The notes under the pieces are model-generated. The model was not told the origin of the DNA. It did not search any database and saw nothing but the letters and a program-made list of their open reading frames with translations. Positions 62,434-64,000 of a stretch of DNA of 64,000 nt are shown one piece after another (positions within the stretch are counted from its first letter, which is position 1; every line of letters begins with the position of its first letter). This DNA comes from Bacillus sp. OxB-1 (lineage in GTDB: Bacteria; Bacillota; Bacilli; Bacillales_A; Planococcaceae), in the NCBI RefSeq assembly GCF_000829195.1, contig NZ_AP013294.1, positions 558,001 through 622,000 of the forward strand. The letters are read 5' to 3'. The position numbers were made by a program, and so were the translations under genes.

Positions 62434-63891
62434 TTAACTCGTAGTAGCACCTTTCCAATGCGACACGTCTTCTTCAAGCGGGATCTGCTCGGCCCGCGCT
62501 TTGTTGGCGGCGATGAAGAAGATGGCCACCAGTGCGATAGAGATGACGGTTGCGCCGATATACGCCACGTTCATCGGCAAGCCGAATCCGATTTTCGCAT
62601 TCAAGATGTACGTGGTCGTCGCCATGAGCATGAAAGTGCCCGGGATGAGCGCGACCCAGTAATTCTTCCCGGCAATGAAGAGATACATGGCCCCTACGAA
62701 TAGTGCAATGACCGCGGTCGATTGGTTCGCCCAGGAGAAGTAGCGCCATAGGATATCAAAATCGATTCTTGTCAAAATGATTGAGATGACGAACATCGGA
62801 AGTGCAATCCAAAGACGGCTGACCAACTTCACTTGGGACGCTTTGAAGTAGTCGGCAATGATCATCCGCGCACTGCGGAATGCCGTATCGCCTGAAGTGA
62901 TCGGCAAGATGATGACCCCGAGAATTGCCAATGTTCCGCCGACGGCTCCTAACATCATCGTGGAAGCTTCGCTGACGATCATCGCCGGACCGCCTGCTGC
63001 AAGTAGTTCATTCAACCCGACTGGGCCGTCGAAGAGGCTCATGCCTGCTGCCGCCCAGATCATCGCAATGATCGCTTCCGCAATCATCATGCCGTAGAAA
63101 ATCTTCCGGCCTTGGCCTTCTTTTTGCGTTGTCCTTGAAATGATCGGTGATTGCGTTGCATGGAAACCGGACAGTGCCCCACATGAGATCGTCAAGAATA
63201 ATAGCGGGAAGATCGGCAGTTTATCAGGATGCAAGTTCGCTAGCGTCAATTCCGGAATATCGGCTCCTGTCAAAATCATACCGCCGCCGACTCCGAGCGC
63301 ACTGATGATAAGCAATGCACCGAAAATCGGGTAGAACCGACCGATGATCTTATCGATCGGCAGCAAGGTTGCGAGAATATAGTAAATGAAGATGGCAGCT
63401 ATAATGATGCCCATCGCCGCCCAGCCATTCATCAAGTTATAGAGCAAGCCGGCTGGTGCTGAAACGAAAACCGTTCCGACCAATACCAATAAAAGAATCG
63501 CAAATGCGTTGACGACGTGCTTCATGAATTTCCCTAGGAATTTCCCTGCAAGCTCCGGCAAATGAGCACCGCGGTTGCGGATGGAAATCATGCCTGTCAA
63601 ATAATCATGCACCGCCCCGGCAAAGATCGCGCCGACCACGATCCAGATGAACGCGACCGGGCCATAGAGCGCCCCCATGATCGGACCGAAGATGGGGCCG
63701 ACCCCCGCGATGTTCAACAACTGGATCAATGAGTTTTTCGTCGTGCTCATCGGCACATAGTCCACACCATCGCCGCTCGTATAAGCCGGCGTGGCACGTT
63801 CCTCTTTCACGCCGAACATCTTCTCTATGAATTTGCCGTACGTAAAATAGCCGACGACCAGCAAGACGATACCGAAAAGAAATGTATACAT
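62434..63891 (-). CDS. cstA: CstA-family carbon starvation protein
   Basis: 485 residues with about 14 membrane segments. GPIFGPIMGALYG and HYLTGM-type regions fit the CstA family, which imports peptides or pyruvate when sugar is scarce. It is short (bacterial CstA may reach 700), matching the compact form of Firmicutes. ATG after GGGGGGAG. A perfect cre site lies in its leader, so it is expected to be repressed by CcpA. Confidence 0.88.
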   Translation of the reverse strand: MYTFLFGIVLLVVGYFTYGKFIEKMFGVKEERATPAYTSGDGVDYVPMSTTKNSLIQLLNIAGVGPIFGPIMGALYGPVAFIWIVVGAIFAGAVHDYLTGMISIRNRGAHLPELAGKFLGKFMKHVVNAFAILLLVLVGTVFVSAPAGLLYNLMNGWAAMGIIIAAIFIYYILATLLPIDKIIGRFYPIFGALLIISALGVGGGMILTGADIPELTLANLHPDKLPIFPLLFLTISCGALSGFHATQSPIISRTTQKEGQGRKIFYGMMIAEAIIAMIWAAAGMSLFDGPVGLNELLAAGGPAMIVSEASTMMLGAVGGTLAILGVIILPITSGDTAFRSARMIIADYFKASQVKLVSRLWIALPMFVISIILTRIDFDILWRYFSWANQSTAVIALFVGAMYLFIAGKNYWVALIPGTFMLMATTTYILNAKIGFGLPMNVAYIGATVISIALVAIFFIAANKARAEQIPLEEDVSHWKGATTS

Positions 63892-63910
63892 AATTGCTCC
63901 CCCCTCTTTA

Positions 63911-63924
63911 TGATAACGCTTTCA
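63911..63924 (-). promoter_or_regulatory. cre site for cstA
   Basis: TGAAAGCGTTATCA matches all fixed positions of the CcpA consensus TGWAANCGNTNWCA, 20 bases before the start. TACAAT at 63941-63936 is a plausible -10. Confidence 0.75.
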
Positions 63925-63950
63925 ATCTTTCGTTTATTGTAAGGGAGAAA

Positions 63951-63975
63951 AGCGACGAAAAGACCCTTTTCGTCG
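63951..63975 (-). terminator. Terminator of gene beyond the window
   Basis: GCGACGAAAAG and CTTTTCGTCGC with a three-base loop, then TTTT on the minus strand. Confidence 0.7.
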
Positions 63976-64000
63976 CAACATGTAGAAATGATAGACTATT

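Overview
The window reads as chromosome of a Gram-positive, spore-former-type Bacillales bacterium. Evidence: strong AGGAGG-type ribosome binding sites, frequent TTG/GTG starts, Rho-independent terminators, and many genes whose closest remembered relatives are in Bacillus subtilis (sigV-rsiV, floT-nfeD, ylbC, yeeI, ykaA-pit, csp). GC content near 50% and the gene mix (ectABC, TRAP transporter, fatty-acid clusters) suggest Planococcaceae such as Sporosarcina; this is inference. No tRNA, rRNA, CRISPR, phage or intact insertion sequence was seen.

Layout. 0-8 kb: HExxH protein, small lipoproteins, an ATP-pyrophosphatase and an acetyltransferase, the ECF sigma factor/anti-sigma pair sigV-rsiV, a PCYCGC lipoprotein, fumarase and a Bcr/CflA-type exporter. 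8-21 kb: floT-nfeD under a sigma-W-type promoter, phosphate transport (DUF47 protein and Pit), a cold-shock gene with structured leader, an MMPL transporter, RlmA, a CAP-domain protein, a zinc alcohol dehydrogenase and a Cu/Zn superoxide dismutase. 21-28 kb: ectABC for ectoine, a stand-alone purC, and a metal chaperone/P-type ATPase/Crp-Fnr operon. 28-41 kb: YebC-family regulator, ABC exporter with LytTR/DUF3021 control, LysE exporter, an RlmI-like methyltransferase, and a TRAP transporter with three dehydrogenases. 41-45 kb: DUF2339 membrane protein, permuted papain-fold enzyme, and a gene-free stretch with two DnaA-box clusters. 45-58 kb: a beta-oxidation regulon around a TetR (FadR-type) regulator, in which a Liv-type ABC importer is co-transcribed with acyl-CoA synthetase, acyl-CoA dehydrogenase and hydroxyacyl-CoA dehydrogenase. 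58-64 kb: MerR/TipAS regulator, XRE pair, SMI1/KNR4 protein, beta-lactamase-fold hydrolase, YbjQ protein and CstA under a perfect cre site.

Most striking non-coding signal: at least seven intergenic places carry short core words repeated at a 21-base pitch (two helical turns). Each place has its own core word, but the pitch is shared. The arrays lie between genes, often just beyond terminators, and I cannot assign them to a known class. Several regulatory sites are also readable: a sigma-W promoter, an ECF promoter before sigV, an FNR-type box centred near -41.5, a 19-base-spacer MerR promoter, paired XRE operators, FadR-like palindromes and cre sites.
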